From the NCBI RefSeq assembly GCF_029269835.1, contig NZ_JARJBB010000009.1:62001-126000 (forward strand): a DNA stretch of 64,000 nt, written 5' to 3'. Within the stretch, counting starts at the first letter, position 1. Each line of letters starts with the position of its first letter. The notes beneath the pieces are model-generated. The model worked only from the letters and a program-made list of their open reading frames with translations, was not told the DNA's origin and searched no databases. Positions 1 through 9,069 of this stretch are shown here, piece by piece. Source of the DNA: Streptomyces tropicalis (GTDB lineage Bacteria; Actinomycetota; Actinomycetes; Streptomycetales; Streptomycetaceae). A program made the translations under genes and the position numbers.

Positions 1-441
1 GACCTCGGGGCGCGCAAGATCCGGGACGAGATCGACGCGATGCAGGTGCTCGGCATCGACCCGATCCACCGGCTCGTCGTACCGCGGGTGCTGGCCTCGA
101 TGGTCGTGGCCGTGCTCCTCAACGGCCTGGTCTCGGTGGTCGGCGTCGCGGGCGGCTACTTCTTCAACGTCGTCCTCCAGCACGGCACGCCCGGCGCCTA
201 CCTGGCGTCCTTCACCACCCTCGCCCAGTTGTCCGACCTGTGGGCGGCGGAGATCAAGGCGCTGGTGTTCGGGGCCATCGCAGCGATCGTCGCCTCCTAC
301 AAGGGGCTGACGGCGCAGGGCGGGCCGAAGGGCGTGGGCGATGCCGTCAACCAGTCCGTGGTGATCACCTTCATGCTGCTGTTCGTGACCAACTTCGTGA
401 TGACCGCCGTGTACTTCCAGGTCGTCCCGCAGAGGGGTTAG
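1..441 (+). CDS. yrbEA: YrbE/MlaE-type permease of Mce transporter, 5' end cut by window edge
   Basis: This is the C-terminal part of an integral membrane permease of the MlaE/YrbE family. The reading frame is open from base 1, and the visible 146 residues begin with the conserved cytoplasmic stretch GARKIRDEIDAMQVLGIDP (the EIDAM..LG motif). At least three hydrophobic segments follow. YrbE proteins form the membrane channel of Mce lipid importers together with a second YrbE protein and an Mce-specific ATPase, which is not in the window. The stop codon lies three bases before the next permease start, so both are in one operon. The start codon is outside the window. Confidence 0.9.
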   Translation, partial: DLGARKIRDEIDAMQVLGIDPIHRLVVPRVLASMVVAVLLNGLVSVVGVAGGYFFNVVLQHGTPGAYLASFTTLAQLSDLWAAEIKALVFGAIAAIVASYKGLTAQGGPKGVGDAVNQSVVITFMLLFVTNFVMTAVYFQVVPQRG

Positions 442-444
442 CCG

Positions 445-1269
445 ATGAGACCGCACAAACTCCTCGACCGCCCCTTGCGCTCGCTCGAAGAGCTGGGCGC
501 CCAGTTGTCCTTCTACGGGCGGTCCTTGGCCTGGACGGGCCGCACCCTGCGCCGCTACAAGAAGGAGATCCTGCGGCTGCTCGCCGAGGTGAGCTTCGGG
601 CGCGGCGCGCTCGCCGTCGTCGGTGGCACGGTCGGCGTGATCGCGTTCCTGTCCTTCTTCACCGGCACCGAGGTCGGCCTCCAGGGCTACGCGGCCCTCA
701 ACCAGCTCGGCACCTCCAACTTCGTGGCGTTCCTGTCGGCGTACTTCAACACCCGGGAGATCGCCCCGCTGGTGGCCGGACTCGCCCTGTCCGCGACGGT
801 CGGCGCGGGGTTCACCGCGCAGCTCGGTGCGATGCGGATCAGCGAGGAGACCGACGCGCTGGAGGTGATGGGCGTCCCGTCGCTGCCGTTCCTGGTGACG
901 ACGCGGATGATCGCCGGCTTCGTCGCGGTGATCCCGCTGTACGTGATCGGGCTGCTGTCCTCGTACCTGGCCGCCCGCACCATCACCACCGCCTACTACG
1001 GACAGTCGACCGGCACGTACGACCACTACTTCCACCAGTACCTGCCGCCCGTCGACGTGTTCTGGTCCTTCGGCAAGGTGATCGTCTTCGCCCTGCTGAT
1101 CATCCTGGTGCACTGCTACTACGGCTACCACGCGAGCGGCGGCCCGGCCGGTGTCGGCGTCGCGGTGGGCCGGGCGGTGCGGACCTCGATCGTCGCCGTC
1201 AACGTCCTGGACTTCTTCCTGAGCCTCGCGATCTGGGGCGCCACCACGACGGTACGGATAGCGGGGTGA
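445..1269 (+). CDS. yrbEB: second YrbE/MlaE-type permease of Mce transporter
   Basis: This 274-residue integral membrane protein is the partner permease of the preceding gene. It carries the family signature around residues 118-150 (GAGFTAQLGAMRISEETDAL followed by EVMGVPS), where the E-x-D-A-L..MG element is the conserved cytoplasmic loop of MlaE proteins. About five hydrophobic segments are visible. The N-terminus is basic and cytoplasmic. The ATG follows the previous stop after three bases, and the stop overlaps the GTG of the first Mce protein (GTGA), pointing to translational coupling. It probably forms the heteromeric channel through which Mce proteins deliver lipid or sterol-like substrates. 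Confidence 0.92.
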   Translation: MRPHKLLDRPLRSLEELGAQLSFYGRSLAWTGRTLRRYKKEILRLLAEVSFGRGALAVVGGTVGVIAFLSFFTGTEVGLQGYAALNQLGTSNFVAFLSAYFNTREIAPLVAGLALSATVGAGFTAQLGAMRISEETDALEVMGVPSLPFLVTTRMIAGFVAVIPLYVIGLLSSYLAARTITTAYYGQSTGTYDHYFHQYLPPVDVFWSFGKVIVFALLIILVHCYYGYHASGGPAGVGVAVGRAVRTSIVAVNVLDFFLSLAIWGATTTVRIAG

Positions 1270-2537
1270 CAGCGGTGCACACGCACAGAATGAGACTCAG
1301 GCTGTACGGCATGGCGTTCCTGGCCGTGCTCGCGCTGCTGCTGTCACTCGCGGTGGCCGTCTACCAGCAGGCGTTCACCACCGTGGTGCCCATCACCCTG
1401 GAGGCCGACACCCTCGGCAACCAGCTCGATCCGCGCGCCGACGTCAAGCTGCGCGGGCTGCTCGTCGGCGAGGTGCGCGACGTGCACGCCGACGGCACGA
1501 AGGCGACCCTCGACATCGCGCTCAACCCGCAGTACGTGTCGTCCATCCCCTCGGACGTGCACGCGCGGCTGCTGCCCAAGACACTGTTCGGCGAGAAGTA
1601 CGTCGACCTGGTCGCTCCCTCCGGTACCGCGCACGCGCCGGCCCGGCCGATCCGTGCGGGCGATGTCATCACCCAGGACCGCACGAAGGTCGGCATCGAG
1701 GTGCAGCAGCTGATGAACGACCTGCTGCCGCTGCTGCGCACGGTCCAGCCGGGTGAACTCAACGCCACACTCTCGGCGTTCGCCACCGCGCTGGAGGGCC
1801 GCGGCGACCGGATCGGCGACAACCTCACCCGGGTCGACGGCTATCTGCGCCGCCTCAACCCGCACATGCCCTCCCTCAAGGAGGACATCACGCGGTTCGC
1901 GGACGTCGCCGAGGTGTACGGCGACGCCGCGCCCGACCTGATGCGGATCCTGCGCAACACGGTCACCACCAGCCGAACGATCGTCGAAAAGAAGGACCAG
2001 TTGGCCTCGGCTCTGCGTACGACCGCCACCGTGGCGGGCACGGCGAACGACTTCCTGTCCGAGAACGGCGACCGGCTGATCACCCTGGGCCGGGTCTCCC
2101 GCCCCACGCTGGAGCTGTTCGCCCGCTACTCCCCCGAGTACCCGTGCCTGTTCCAGGGCCTGGTCCGGCAGGAGCAGGCGTCGCAGGACGCGTTCCGGGG
2201 CGGCGAGATGCGGATCACCCTCGAGGTCGTCCGGCCGCAGGGGGCGTACCAGCCCGGTGAGGAGCCGGTGTACGGCGAGCGGTCCGGTCCGAACTGCCGC
2301 GGCCTGCCGCATCCGCAGGTGCCCGGGCCGAAGCCGCATCTCGACGACGGCACGTCGGCCGGAGGTTCCGGCGGCGCACTCCCCGGAGGTACCGACGTGT
2401 CCGCCACCCGGGCCGAGCAGCGGACCGTCGGCTCGCTCGTGGCCCCCGTCATGGGCGTCCCCGCGGACCAGGTGCCGCCCGTGGCGACGCTCCTGTTCGG
2501 TCCACTCGCGCGCGGAACGGCGGTGAGTGTCGCATGA
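1266..2537 (+). CDS. mceA: Mce family protein, MceA position
   Basis: This is a 423-residue Mce protein, the first of six. It has one N-terminal transmembrane segment (about residues 12-30) followed by an MlaD/Mce domain starting near VPITLEADTLGNQLDPRADV, with the LRGLLVGEV motif, and then a long alpha-helical region. The C-terminal 80 residues are Gly/Pro-rich. Mce proteins assemble into an extracytoplasmic tube or barrel that carries lipids to the YrbE permease. I chose GTG 1266 because it overlaps the upstream stop as GTGA; GTG 1275 and ATG 1290 are alternatives in the same frame. The stop overlaps the next gene's ATG. Confidence 0.9.
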   Translation: MTAVHTHRMRLRLYGMAFLAVLALLLSLAVAVYQQAFTTVVPITLEADTLGNQLDPRADVKLRGLLVGEVRDVHADGTKATLDIALNPQYVSSIPSDVHARLLPKTLFGEKYVDLVAPSGTAHAPARPIRAGDVITQDRTKVGIEVQQLMNDLLPLLRTVQPGELNATLSAFATALEGRGDRIGDNLTRVDGYLRRLNPHMPSLKEDITRFADVAEVYGDAAPDLMRILRNTVTTSRTIVEKKDQLASALRTTATVAGTANDFLSENGDRLITLGRVSRPTLELFARYSPEYPCLFQGLVRQEQASQDAFRGGEMRITLEVVRPQGAYQPGEEPVYGERSGPNCRGLPHPQVPGPKPHLDDGTSAGGSGGALPGGTDVSATRAEQRTVGSLVAPVMGVPADQVPPVATLLFGPLARGTAVSVA

Positions 2538-3574
2538 GCGGGTCAGGAGCCCGGCAGACCGTCGCCCCGCTGGTCAAGTTCAGCCTCTTCGCGCTGGTCA
2601 CGATCGCGGCGACGGCGCTGCTCGCCGCCACCATCGTCAACGTCTCCTTCACCCCCAAGGACACCTATCACGCGGTGTTCACCGACGTCACCGGGCTGGA
2701 GACCGGCGACGACATCCGGGTGGCCGGCGTACGGGTGGGAGAGGTCGAGGACATCCGGATCAAGGACCGGACCCTGGCGGAGGTCACGTTCACCGTCGGC
2801 GCGGACCGGCCGCTGCTCGCCGGGACCCACGCGGTCGTCCGCTACCGCAACCTGGTCGGGCAGAGGTACATCGCCCTCACCGAGGGCACGGGCGACGTCA
2901 CCGCCCGGCTGCGGCCGGGCGGCACCATCCCGCTGTCCCGGACCCAGCCGGCTCTGGACCTCAACGCCCTGCTGAACGGCTTCAAGCCGCTGTTCGCCGC
3001 GCTCAGCCCGAACGACGTCAACCAGCTCGCGACCGAGATCGTCCAGACCCTCCAGGGCGAGGACGGCACGGTGAACAGCCTGCTCGCGCACACGGCCTCA
3101 CTCACCAGCACCCTCGCCGACCGCGACAAGCTGATCGGTTCGGTGGTCGACAACCTCAACACCGTCCTGGAGACGCTCGACCAGCGCGGCTCCCGCTTCT
3201 CCGCGCTGCTCACGCAGCTGCGCCGGCTGGTCGCCGGGCTGTCCGCCGACCGCAAGCCCATCGGGGAGTCGCTGGTGAGCATCGGCGACCTCACGGACGT
3301 CACGTCGGGGCTGCTGAAGGACGCGCGTCCACCGCTGAAGGACGACATCGCCGGGCTCGGCGATCTCACCGGAACGCTGAACAAGAACGACAACACCGTG
3401 GAGGGCGTCCTGAAGCGGCTGCCGAACAAGCTCGAGAAGCTGACGGGGACCGCCTCGTACGGCTCGTGGTTCAACTTCTACCTCTGCGACTTCGACGGCC
3501 GGATCGTGCTGCCGAAGACCAAGCAGGTGATCTCCCCGGAGATGCACGTGGCGCGGGCGAGGTGCGGCGGATGA
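2534..3574 (+). CDS. mceB: Mce family protein, MceB position
   Basis: This is a 346-residue Mce protein. A transmembrane segment at about residues 13-35 is followed by an MlaD domain with the motifs VFTDVTGLETGDDIRVAGV and VGEVEDI, and by a helical region rich in Leu and Asp. Near the C-terminus YGSWFNFYLC is typical of actinobacterial MceB proteins; the Cys is shared with that group. The ATG overlaps the stop of mceA by four bases (ATGA), and its own stop overlaps mceC in the same way. It is one subunit of the periplasm-like Mce assembly. Confidence 0.92.
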   Translation: MSGSGARQTVAPLVKFSLFALVTIAATALLAATIVNVSFTPKDTYHAVFTDVTGLETGDDIRVAGVRVGEVEDIRIKDRTLAEVTFTVGADRPLLAGTHAVVRYRNLVGQRYIALTEGTGDVTARLRPGGTIPLSRTQPALDLNALLNGFKPLFAALSPNDVNQLATEIVQTLQGEDGTVNSLLAHTASLTSTLADRDKLIGSVVDNLNTVLETLDQRGSRFSALLTQLRRLVAGLSADRKPIGESLVSIGDLTDVTSGLLKDARPPLKDDIAGLGDLTGTLNKNDNTVEGVLKRLPNKLEKLTGTASYGSWFNFYLCDFDGRIVLPKTKQVISPEMHVARARCGG

Positions 3575-4899
3575 GCATGCGCACCAGGCGGCGCACCGTC
3601 CGCCGCCCCGAGCCGCTGGTCAGGGTCCGGGTCCTGCGGCCGAAGCTGCCGAGACTCCCCAGGCTGCTGCCCACACGCACACCCCGCCCCCAGCCCCTCG
3701 TCAAGGTGCACGTCCTGCCACCCAGGCTGCCGAGACTCCCCAGGCTGCTGCCCACACGCACACCCCGCCCCCAGCCCCTCGTCAAGGTGCACGTCCTGCC
3801 ACCCAGGCTGCCGAGACTCCCCAGGCTGCTGCCCACACGCACACCCCGCCCCCGACCCCTCGTCAAGGTGCACGTCCTGCCACCCAGGCTGCCCAGGATC
3901 CGGCTCCGGCGCCCACGCCTGAAGCCCTTCCGCGAGCGCAACCCGGTCGTCGTGGGCGCCGTCGGCCTCACCGTCCTGGCGCTGCTCACCGTGGCCGCCT
4001 TCAACGCCGACAGCCTGCCGCTGATCGGCGGCGGCGACACCTACAGCGCGGCCTTCTCCGAGGCCGGCGGCCTCAAGCCGGGCGACGAGGTGCGGATCGC
4101 CGGGGTCAAGGTCGGCAAGGTCGACGACGTCGACCTGGACGGCGACCACGTCAAGGTGACCTTCAAGGTGAAGGGCCACCCGGGGTTCGGTACCGACACG
4201 GGTGCGTCGATCCGTGTCAAGACGATCCTCGGCGCGAAGTACCTGGCCCTGTACCCGAAGGGGCCCGGCCAGTTGGAACCGGGCAGCGAGATCCCGCTGG
4301 GGCGGACCGTGTCGGCGTACGACGTCGTCCAGGCCTTCAGCGACCTGACGACCACCACCGAGGAGGTCGACACCAGCCGGCTCGCGAAGGCACTGGACAC
4401 GATCTCCGTCACCTTCCAGGACTCCCCCGAGGAGGTGCGGGCGTCGATCAAGGGGCTGTCGCGGATCTCCCGCACCGTCGCCGCCCGTGACAAGGCGCTG
4501 CGCGGGCTCCTGGACCATGCGAACGGAGTCACCAAGGTGCTGGCCGGTCACACGAAGGACTTCACCACGCTGGTGAAGGACGGCGACGCCCTGTTCAAGG
4601 AGATCAGCAAGCGGCGCGCGGCGATCCACAAGCTGCTCAAGAGCTCCGCGCTGCTGGGCATCGAGCTGTCCGGCCTGGTCGAGGACAACAGCAAGGAGAT
4701 TGGACCCGCGCTGAAGAACCTCAACACCTTCGTGACGATGCTCGAACGCAACCAGGCGAGCCTCGACCGCAGCGTCGGGCTGCTCGCCCCCTACGTACGG
4801 CTCTTCACCAACACCCTCGGCAACGGCCGCTGGTTCGACTCCTACATCCAGAACGTGGTCCCTGCCCCGGTCACGCCGCGGACGGGGGGCACCCGATGA
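3571..4899 (+). CDS. mceC: Mce family protein, MceC position, with repeat-expanded basic N-terminus
   Basis: This 442-residue Mce protein has an unusual cytoplasmic N-terminal extension of about 120 residues before its transmembrane segment (about residues 126-146, VVVGAVGLTVLALLTVAAF). The extension is Arg/Pro-rich and built from three 27-residue tandem repeats (bases 3646-3888). The rest is standard: MlaD domain with GGLKPGDEVRIAGVKVGKVD, then a helical region ending in RLFTNTLGNGRWFDSYIQN, a MceC hallmark. The ATG at 3571 overlaps the mceB stop (ATGA), so the extension is very likely translated. MceC proteins usually begin only 10-30 residues before the membrane segment, so the expansion is an oddity of this strain or clade. 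Confidence 0.88.
   Translation: MSMRTRRRTVRRPEPLVRVRVLRPKLPRLPRLLPTRTPRPQPLVKVHVLPPRLPRLPRLLPTRTPRPQPLVKVHVLPPRLPRLPRLLPTRTPRPRPLVKVHVLPPRLPRIRLRRPRLKPFRERNPVVVGAVGLTVLALLTVAAFNADSLPLIGGGDTYSAAFSEAGGLKPGDEVRIAGVKVGKVDDVDLDGDHVKVTFKVKGHPGFGTDTGASIRVKTILGAKYLALYPKGPGQLEPGSEIPLGRTVSAYDVVQAFSDLTTTTEEVDTSRLAKALDTISVTFQDSPEEVRASIKGLSRISRTVAARDKALRGLLDHANGVTKVLAGHTKDFTTLVKDGDALFKEISKRRAAIHKLLKSSALLGIELSGLVEDNSKEIGPALKNLNTFVTMLERNQASLDRSVGLLAPYVRLFTNTLGNGRWFDSYIQNVVPAPVTPRTGGTR
3646..3888 (+). repeat. three tandem 81-bp repeats inside mceC
   Basis: Three consecutive 81-base units start at 3646, 3727 and 3808. They are nearly identical; the third differs by a few bases around 3851-3856 (coding PRP instead of PQP). 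Each encodes 27 residues beginning LPRLPRLLPTRTPRP and ending VHVLPPR. The length is a multiple of three, so copy-number changes keep the frame. Partial, diverged copies flank the array on both sides. Confidence 0.97.
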
Positions 4900-6005
4900 C
4901 CCGCAGACTCCTGGCCCTGTTCACCGCGCTCGCGGTCGTCGTCGGCCTCGCCGTCGTCCTCTGGCCGGGCCCCGCCCCCGTCCACGTCACGGCGTACTTC
5001 CCCCGCACCGTCGGCGTCTACCCCGGCTCCGACGTGCGCGTCCTCGGCGTCCGCATCGGCGAGGTCAGGAACGTCACGCCGGAGGGCGACCGGGTACGGG
5101 TGGAGCTGGAATACGACCGGGGCCGCAAGGTCCCCGCCGACGCCCAGGCCGCCATCATCAACTCGACGGTGGTCAGCGACCGTTACGTGCAGCTGCTGCC
5201 GGTGTACCGCAAGGGCGCCGTACTGCAGGACGGAGACGTCATCCCCGAGTCCCGTACGGCCGTCCCCGTCGAGCTGGACCGGGTCTTCGACAGCCTGCAC
5301 ACCACGGCCGACGCGCTCGGCCCGAACGGTGCCAACAAGAAGGGCTCGCTGTCCCGGCTGCTCGGGGTGAGCGCGGACAACCTCCGGGGGCAGGGCGCGA
5401 ACATCAACCAGACGGTGGAGGACCTGTCCCAGGCGGTCACCACGCTGTCCGACGGACGCGGCGACCTGTTCGGGACCGTGCGGAACCTCCAGGTGTTCAC
5501 GGCCGCACTGGCCGCGGACGACACCAGCGTGCGGTCGTTCAACACCGACCTCGCCGACGTGGCCGGGCAACTCGCCGGGGAGCGCAAGGATCTCGCGGCC
5601 GCGCTGAAGTACCTGGCCGCCGCACTCGGCGACGTGTCCGGATTCGTGAAGGGCAACAAGAAGGAGCTGACCTCGGACGTGAAGGGCCTGGCCAAGGTCA
5701 CCAAGGTCCTTGTCACCCAACGGGACGCCCTGGAGGAGCTGTTGACCGTCGCCCCCACGGGCCTGTCGAACCTGCAGAACGCCTACAACCCCGCCGCCGG
5801 CACCCTCGACACCCGCAACAACGCGCAGACCCCGCAGGATCCGTCCTCCCTTCTCTGCTCGATCCTGAAGACGACCGGCGACGACCACGACAACTGTGCC
5901 GGGCTGAAGAAGCTCCTCGACTCCCTGCCCAAGGTTCCCTCGGCCCCGGCGTCGACGGGCACGGTCGACAAGACCCTCGGCGGAATTCTGGGGGCACCGG
6001 CATGA
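4896..6005 (+). CDS. mceD: Mce family protein, MceD position
   Basis: This is a 369-residue Mce protein with an N-terminal hydrophobic anchor (residues 5-23), an MlaD domain (VTAYFPRTVGVYPGSDVRVL, then GVRIGEVRNV), and a helical C-terminal half with a Cys pair (SSLLCSILK and DNCAGL). It overlaps mceC and mceE by ATGA junctions. The short uncharged N-terminus and the position in the A-F order support the MceD assignment. It is expected to be one ring subunit of the Mce complex. Confidence 0.9.
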   Translation: MTRRLLALFTALAVVVGLAVVLWPGPAPVHVTAYFPRTVGVYPGSDVRVLGVRIGEVRNVTPEGDRVRVELEYDRGRKVPADAQAAIINSTVVSDRYVQLLPVYRKGAVLQDGDVIPESRTAVPVELDRVFDSLHTTADALGPNGANKKGSLSRLLGVSADNLRGQGANINQTVEDLSQAVTTLSDGRGDLFGTVRNLQVFTAALAADDTSVRSFNTDLADVAGQLAGERKDLAAALKYLAAALGDVSGFVKGNKKELTSDVKGLAKVTKVLVTQRDALEELLTVAPTGLSNLQNAYNPAAGTLDTRNNAQTPQDPSSLLCSILKTTGDDHDNCAGLKKLLDSLPKVPSAPASTGTVDKTLGGILGAPA

Positions 6006-7294
6006 GCGTGCAGCGCACGGCCCGGGTGGCGGCCTGGACGGCGATCGGCTCGCTGCTGCTGACCGGCTGCGAGTTCAACGGTTGGTACGACGTCCCGCTC
6101 CCCGGCGGCGCCGCCTCGGACGGTCACGCCTACCACGTCACCGTCGATTTCCGGGACGTCCTGGACCTGGTGCCGCAGTCGGCGGTCAAGGTCAACGACG
6201 TCACCGTCGGCACGGTCGAGAAGGTGGAACTGGACGGCTGGCACGCCCGCGTGCGGCTCAGGATCGCCGACTCGGTGAAGCTGCCCGGCAACGCGGTCGC
6301 CGATCTGAGGCAGACCAGCATGCTCGGCGAGAAGTACGTCGCCCTGTCCGCGCCGGCCGGCCTGCGGCCCGTCGGACGGCTCCACGACGGCGACCGCATC
6401 CCGCTGTCCCGCAGCGGCCGCAACCCGGAGGTCGAGGAGGTGCTGTCGGCCCTGTCCGCGCTGCTCAACGGCGGCGGGGTGGCCCAGCTGAAGACGATCA
6501 CCGTCGAGTTGAACAAGGCCCTCAGCGGCCGCGAGGACCGGGTCAGGTCCCTGTTGAAGCAGCTCGACACGTTCCTCGGAGGCCTCGACGACCAGCGGGC
6601 GGAGATCGTGCGCGCGCTGAAGGGCGTCGACCGGCTCGCACGGCGGCTGAAGAAGGAGAAGAGGACGATCGCCCTGGCCGTCGACACCATGCCGCCCGCC
6701 CTGAAGGCCCTCGCCGACCAGCGCAAGGACCTGACGAAGATGCTCACCGCCCTGTCCAGGCTCGGCAGGACCGGCACCAAGGTGGTGAACGCCTCCCACG
6801 ACGACACCGTCGCCGACCTGAAGAACCTCCGGCCCATCCTGCAGGAGCTGAACAAGGCCGGCGACGACCTGCCCAACTCCCTCGAACTCCTGACCACGTA
6901 CCCGTTCCCGCGCAACGCGACGGACGCCGTCAAGGGCGACTACGTCAACCTGAAGATCACCGCCGACCTCGATCTGGCCGGCCTCTACGGCAACGTCACC
7001 GGCAAGCCCGGCAAACCCGGGAAGTCCCCGTCCCCCGGGACACCGCATCTTCCCGGAGTCCCCACTCCCACCCCTCTCCCGTCCCTCCCGCCCCTGCCGA
7101 GCACCCCGCCCGTGCCCTCCGTGCCGCCCGTGCCCTCGACGCCCGCCGTGCCCTCGACGCCCTCCGACGGCAGCACCCTGCTGTGCCCGCCGGTGTGCAC
7201 CGCCGCCTACGGCACCGGGGGCGGCTCGCGTCGCCTCCCGCCGGGGGTCGATCCCGGCCTCGCCGAGCTGATGCTGAAGGGGATACTGCCGTGA
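6002..7294 (+). CDS. mceE: Mce family lipoprotein, MceE position
   Basis: This is a 430-residue Mce protein that starts with a lipoprotein signal peptide: basic start, hydrophobic AAWTAIGSLL and lipobox LLTGC with the modified Cys near residue 23. The MlaD domain follows (VTVDFRDVLDLVPQSAVKVN, then TVGTVEKVEL). The C-terminal 100 residues are a Pro/Ser/Thr-rich low-complexity tail with repeated VPSTP and VPSVPP. In actinobacterial Mce operons the fifth Mce gene usually encodes the lipoprotein, so position and sequence agree. It overlaps both neighbours by four bases. Confidence 0.93.
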   Translation: MSVQRTARVAAWTAIGSLLLTGCEFNGWYDVPLPGGAASDGHAYHVTVDFRDVLDLVPQSAVKVNDVTVGTVEKVELDGWHARVRLRIADSVKLPGNAVADLRQTSMLGEKYVALSAPAGLRPVGRLHDGDRIPLSRSGRNPEVEEVLSALSALLNGGGVAQLKTITVELNKALSGREDRVRSLLKQLDTFLGGLDDQRAEIVRALKGVDRLARRLKKEKRTIALAVDTMPPALKALADQRKDLTKMLTALSRLGRTGTKVVNASHDDTVADLKNLRPILQELNKAGDDLPNSLELLTTYPFPRNATDAVKGDYVNLKITADLDLAGLYGNVTGKPGKPGKSPSPGTPHLPGVPTPTPLPSLPPLPSTPPVPSVPPVPSTPAVPSTPSDGSTLLCPPVCTAAYGTGGGSRRLPPGVDPGLAELMLKGILP

Positions 7295-8565
7295 TCACAC
7301 GTACGGTCAAGGCCCAGCTGCTCGCCTTCGCGACCGTCACCGCCCTCGGGGTGTCGTACGTCGGCGCCCGGTACACGGGCCTGGTGGACGACGTCCTGCA
7401 CCGCGGGTACACCGTGCGCGCCGACTTCGCCGAGTCCGGGGGCGTCTTCCCCGGCGCCGAGGTCACCTACCGGGGGGTGCCGGTGGGCCGCGTGGGCGAT
7501 CTTCGGCTGACCGGCTCAGGGGTCTCGGTGGCGCTGAAGATCGAGGACGGCGCCCCGAGGATCCCGGCCGACACGCTCGCGGTGATCGCCGACCGCTCGG
7601 CGGTGGGCGAGCAGTACGTCGACCTCCAGCCACGGCGGTCGGGCGGGCCGTACCTCACGGCGGCCAGCCCGATCCCGCGCAGCCGCACCCGGACCCCGCT
7701 GCCGGTCACCGACCTGGTCCTCAGCCTCGACCGGCTGGTCAACTCGGTAGGCAAGGACGATCTGCGGGTCACCGTCGACGAGCTGGGGAAGGCGTTCGCC
7801 GGCACCGGACCGAACCTGAGCCGGCTGGTGGACTCCGGCGACACGCTGGTGGAGTCGGCATCCGAGTCGCTCCCCCAGACGGTCTCGCTGATCGAGAACT
7901 CGCGGACGGTGCTCAAGACGCAGGCCGACCAGGGCTCGGCCATCAAGTCGTTCTCCCGCGATCTCGCCACGCTCACCGGGCAGCTGAAGTCGAGCGACGG
8001 CGACCTGCGCCGGCTGATCGGCTCCACGGTGCCCGCCGGGCAGGAGATCGACTCCCTGCTGAAGTCCACGCGGCCGCACGTGCCGGTCCTGCTGGCCAAC
8101 CTCATCAGCGGCGGCCAGATCACCGTGGCCCGGCTGCCCGGCGTCGAACAGGCCCTGGTCACGCTCCCGCTCACGGTCGCGGGCAGCTACACGGTCATCC
8201 CCGGCGACGGCACCACCCACTTCGGGCTGACCGTGAACGCCGACGACCCTCCCGCGTGCACCCAGGGCTACGGCACCCAGCGGCGCGACCCCGCCGACAC
8301 CAGCACGCGCCCGGCGAACACCGGCGCGCACTGCACGGCACCGCGCGGCAGCAAGACCTCGGTGCGCGGAGCACAGAACGCGCCCGGCGCGACGACCGGG
8401 CGGCACAGCGCCGGCCAGTCCGCGTTCGTGGCCCCGTACGACCCGGAGACCGGCACCGTCACCGGCCCGGACGGAACGCCCCTCGAGATCGGCTCGACGG
8501 GCGGCGAACAGACCGTGTTCGGAAAGGAGTCGTGGCAATGGCTGCTCGTGGGACCGATGGCGTGA
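7291..8565 (+). CDS. mceF: Mce family protein, MceF position
   Basis: This is a 424-residue Mce protein starting at GTG 7291, which overlaps the mceE stop as GTGA. It has an N-terminal membrane segment (about residues 9-26), an MlaD domain (VRADFAESGGVFPGAEVTYR, then GVPVGRVGDL), a helical middle and a C-terminal region with Cys residues (DDPPACTQGYG and GAHCTAP). It completes the set of six Mce subunits. Downstream is a coupled accessory gene whose ribosome-binding site lies within the last codons of this one. Confidence 0.9.
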   Translation: MITRTVKAQLLAFATVTALGVSYVGARYTGLVDDVLHRGYTVRADFAESGGVFPGAEVTYRGVPVGRVGDLRLTGSGVSVALKIEDGAPRIPADTLAVIADRSAVGEQYVDLQPRRSGGPYLTAASPIPRSRTRTPLPVTDLVLSLDRLVNSVGKDDLRVTVDELGKAFAGTGPNLSRLVDSGDTLVESASESLPQTVSLIENSRTVLKTQADQGSAIKSFSRDLATLTGQLKSSDGDLRRLIGSTVPAGQEIDSLLKSTRPHVPVLLANLISGGQITVARLPGVEQALVTLPLTVAGSYTVIPGDGTTHFGLTVNADDPPACTQGYGTQRRDPADTSTRPANTGAHCTAPRGSKTSVRGAQNAPGATTGRHSAGQSAFVAPYDPETGTVTGPDGTPLEIGSTGGEQTVFGKESWQWLLVGPMA

Positions 8566-9050
8566 GAGGCGGACGCATGAGGCTGCTGTCGGCGGGGCTC
8601 GCCGCCGCGATCGTGCTGACGACCGTGCCGTGCGTCTGGCTGGGCTGGAAGCTGTCCGACCAGCGCGCGACGGAACAGCGCCGTCAGGACATCCTGGCGG
8701 CGGCCCGCCAGTCGGCGCTGAGCTTCACCTCGCTCGACTACCGGCACTACGGCCGGGACAGCGGCAACGTGCTGAAGGGCGCCACCGGCGAGTTCAAGAA
8801 GCAGTTCGCCGCGCAGACCGCACAACTGACCAAGCTGGTCGCGCAGAACAAGTCGGTGTCCGAGGGGCAGGTCCTGGAAGCGGGCATCGTGCGGTCCGAC
8901 GCGCGCTCGGCCCGGGTCCTGGTCGTGGCCGACAGCAAGGTGACCAACACCGCCGCGCCCGAGGGCCAGGCGCGCACCTACCGGCTCCAGCTCGACCTCG
9001 CGCGCGTGGCCGGCCGCTGGCTGACCTCCGACGTCGCGTTCGTGGGCTGA
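8538..9050 (+). CDS. Mce-associated membrane protein
   Basis: This is a 170-residue protein with one transmembrane segment (about residues 18-38) followed by an extracytoplasmic domain. It resembles the Mce-associated (Mas) proteins encoded at the 3' end of mce operons, a family with a small alpha/beta (NTF2-like) fold. I chose ATG 8538 because GGAAAGGAG lies eight bases upstream, inside the end of mceF; ATG 8577 is an alternative. Mas proteins are thought to stabilise the Mce complex; the specific role here is inferred from position. Confidence 0.8.
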   Translation: MAARGTDGVRGGRMRLLSAGLAAAIVLTTVPCVWLGWKLSDQRATEQRRQDILAAARQSALSFTSLDYRHYGRDSGNVLKGATGEFKKQFAAQTAQLTKLVAQNKSVSEGQVLEAGIVRSDARSARVLVVADSKVTNTAAPEGQARTYRLQLDLARVAGRWLTSDVAFVG

Positions 9051-9069
9051 CCCACCCGTGAGGCCATCG

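Noticed and set aside
3646..3888. CRISPR or mobile-element repeats
   Set aside because: The 81-bp units are directly adjacent, coding and in frame, with no spacers or transposase.
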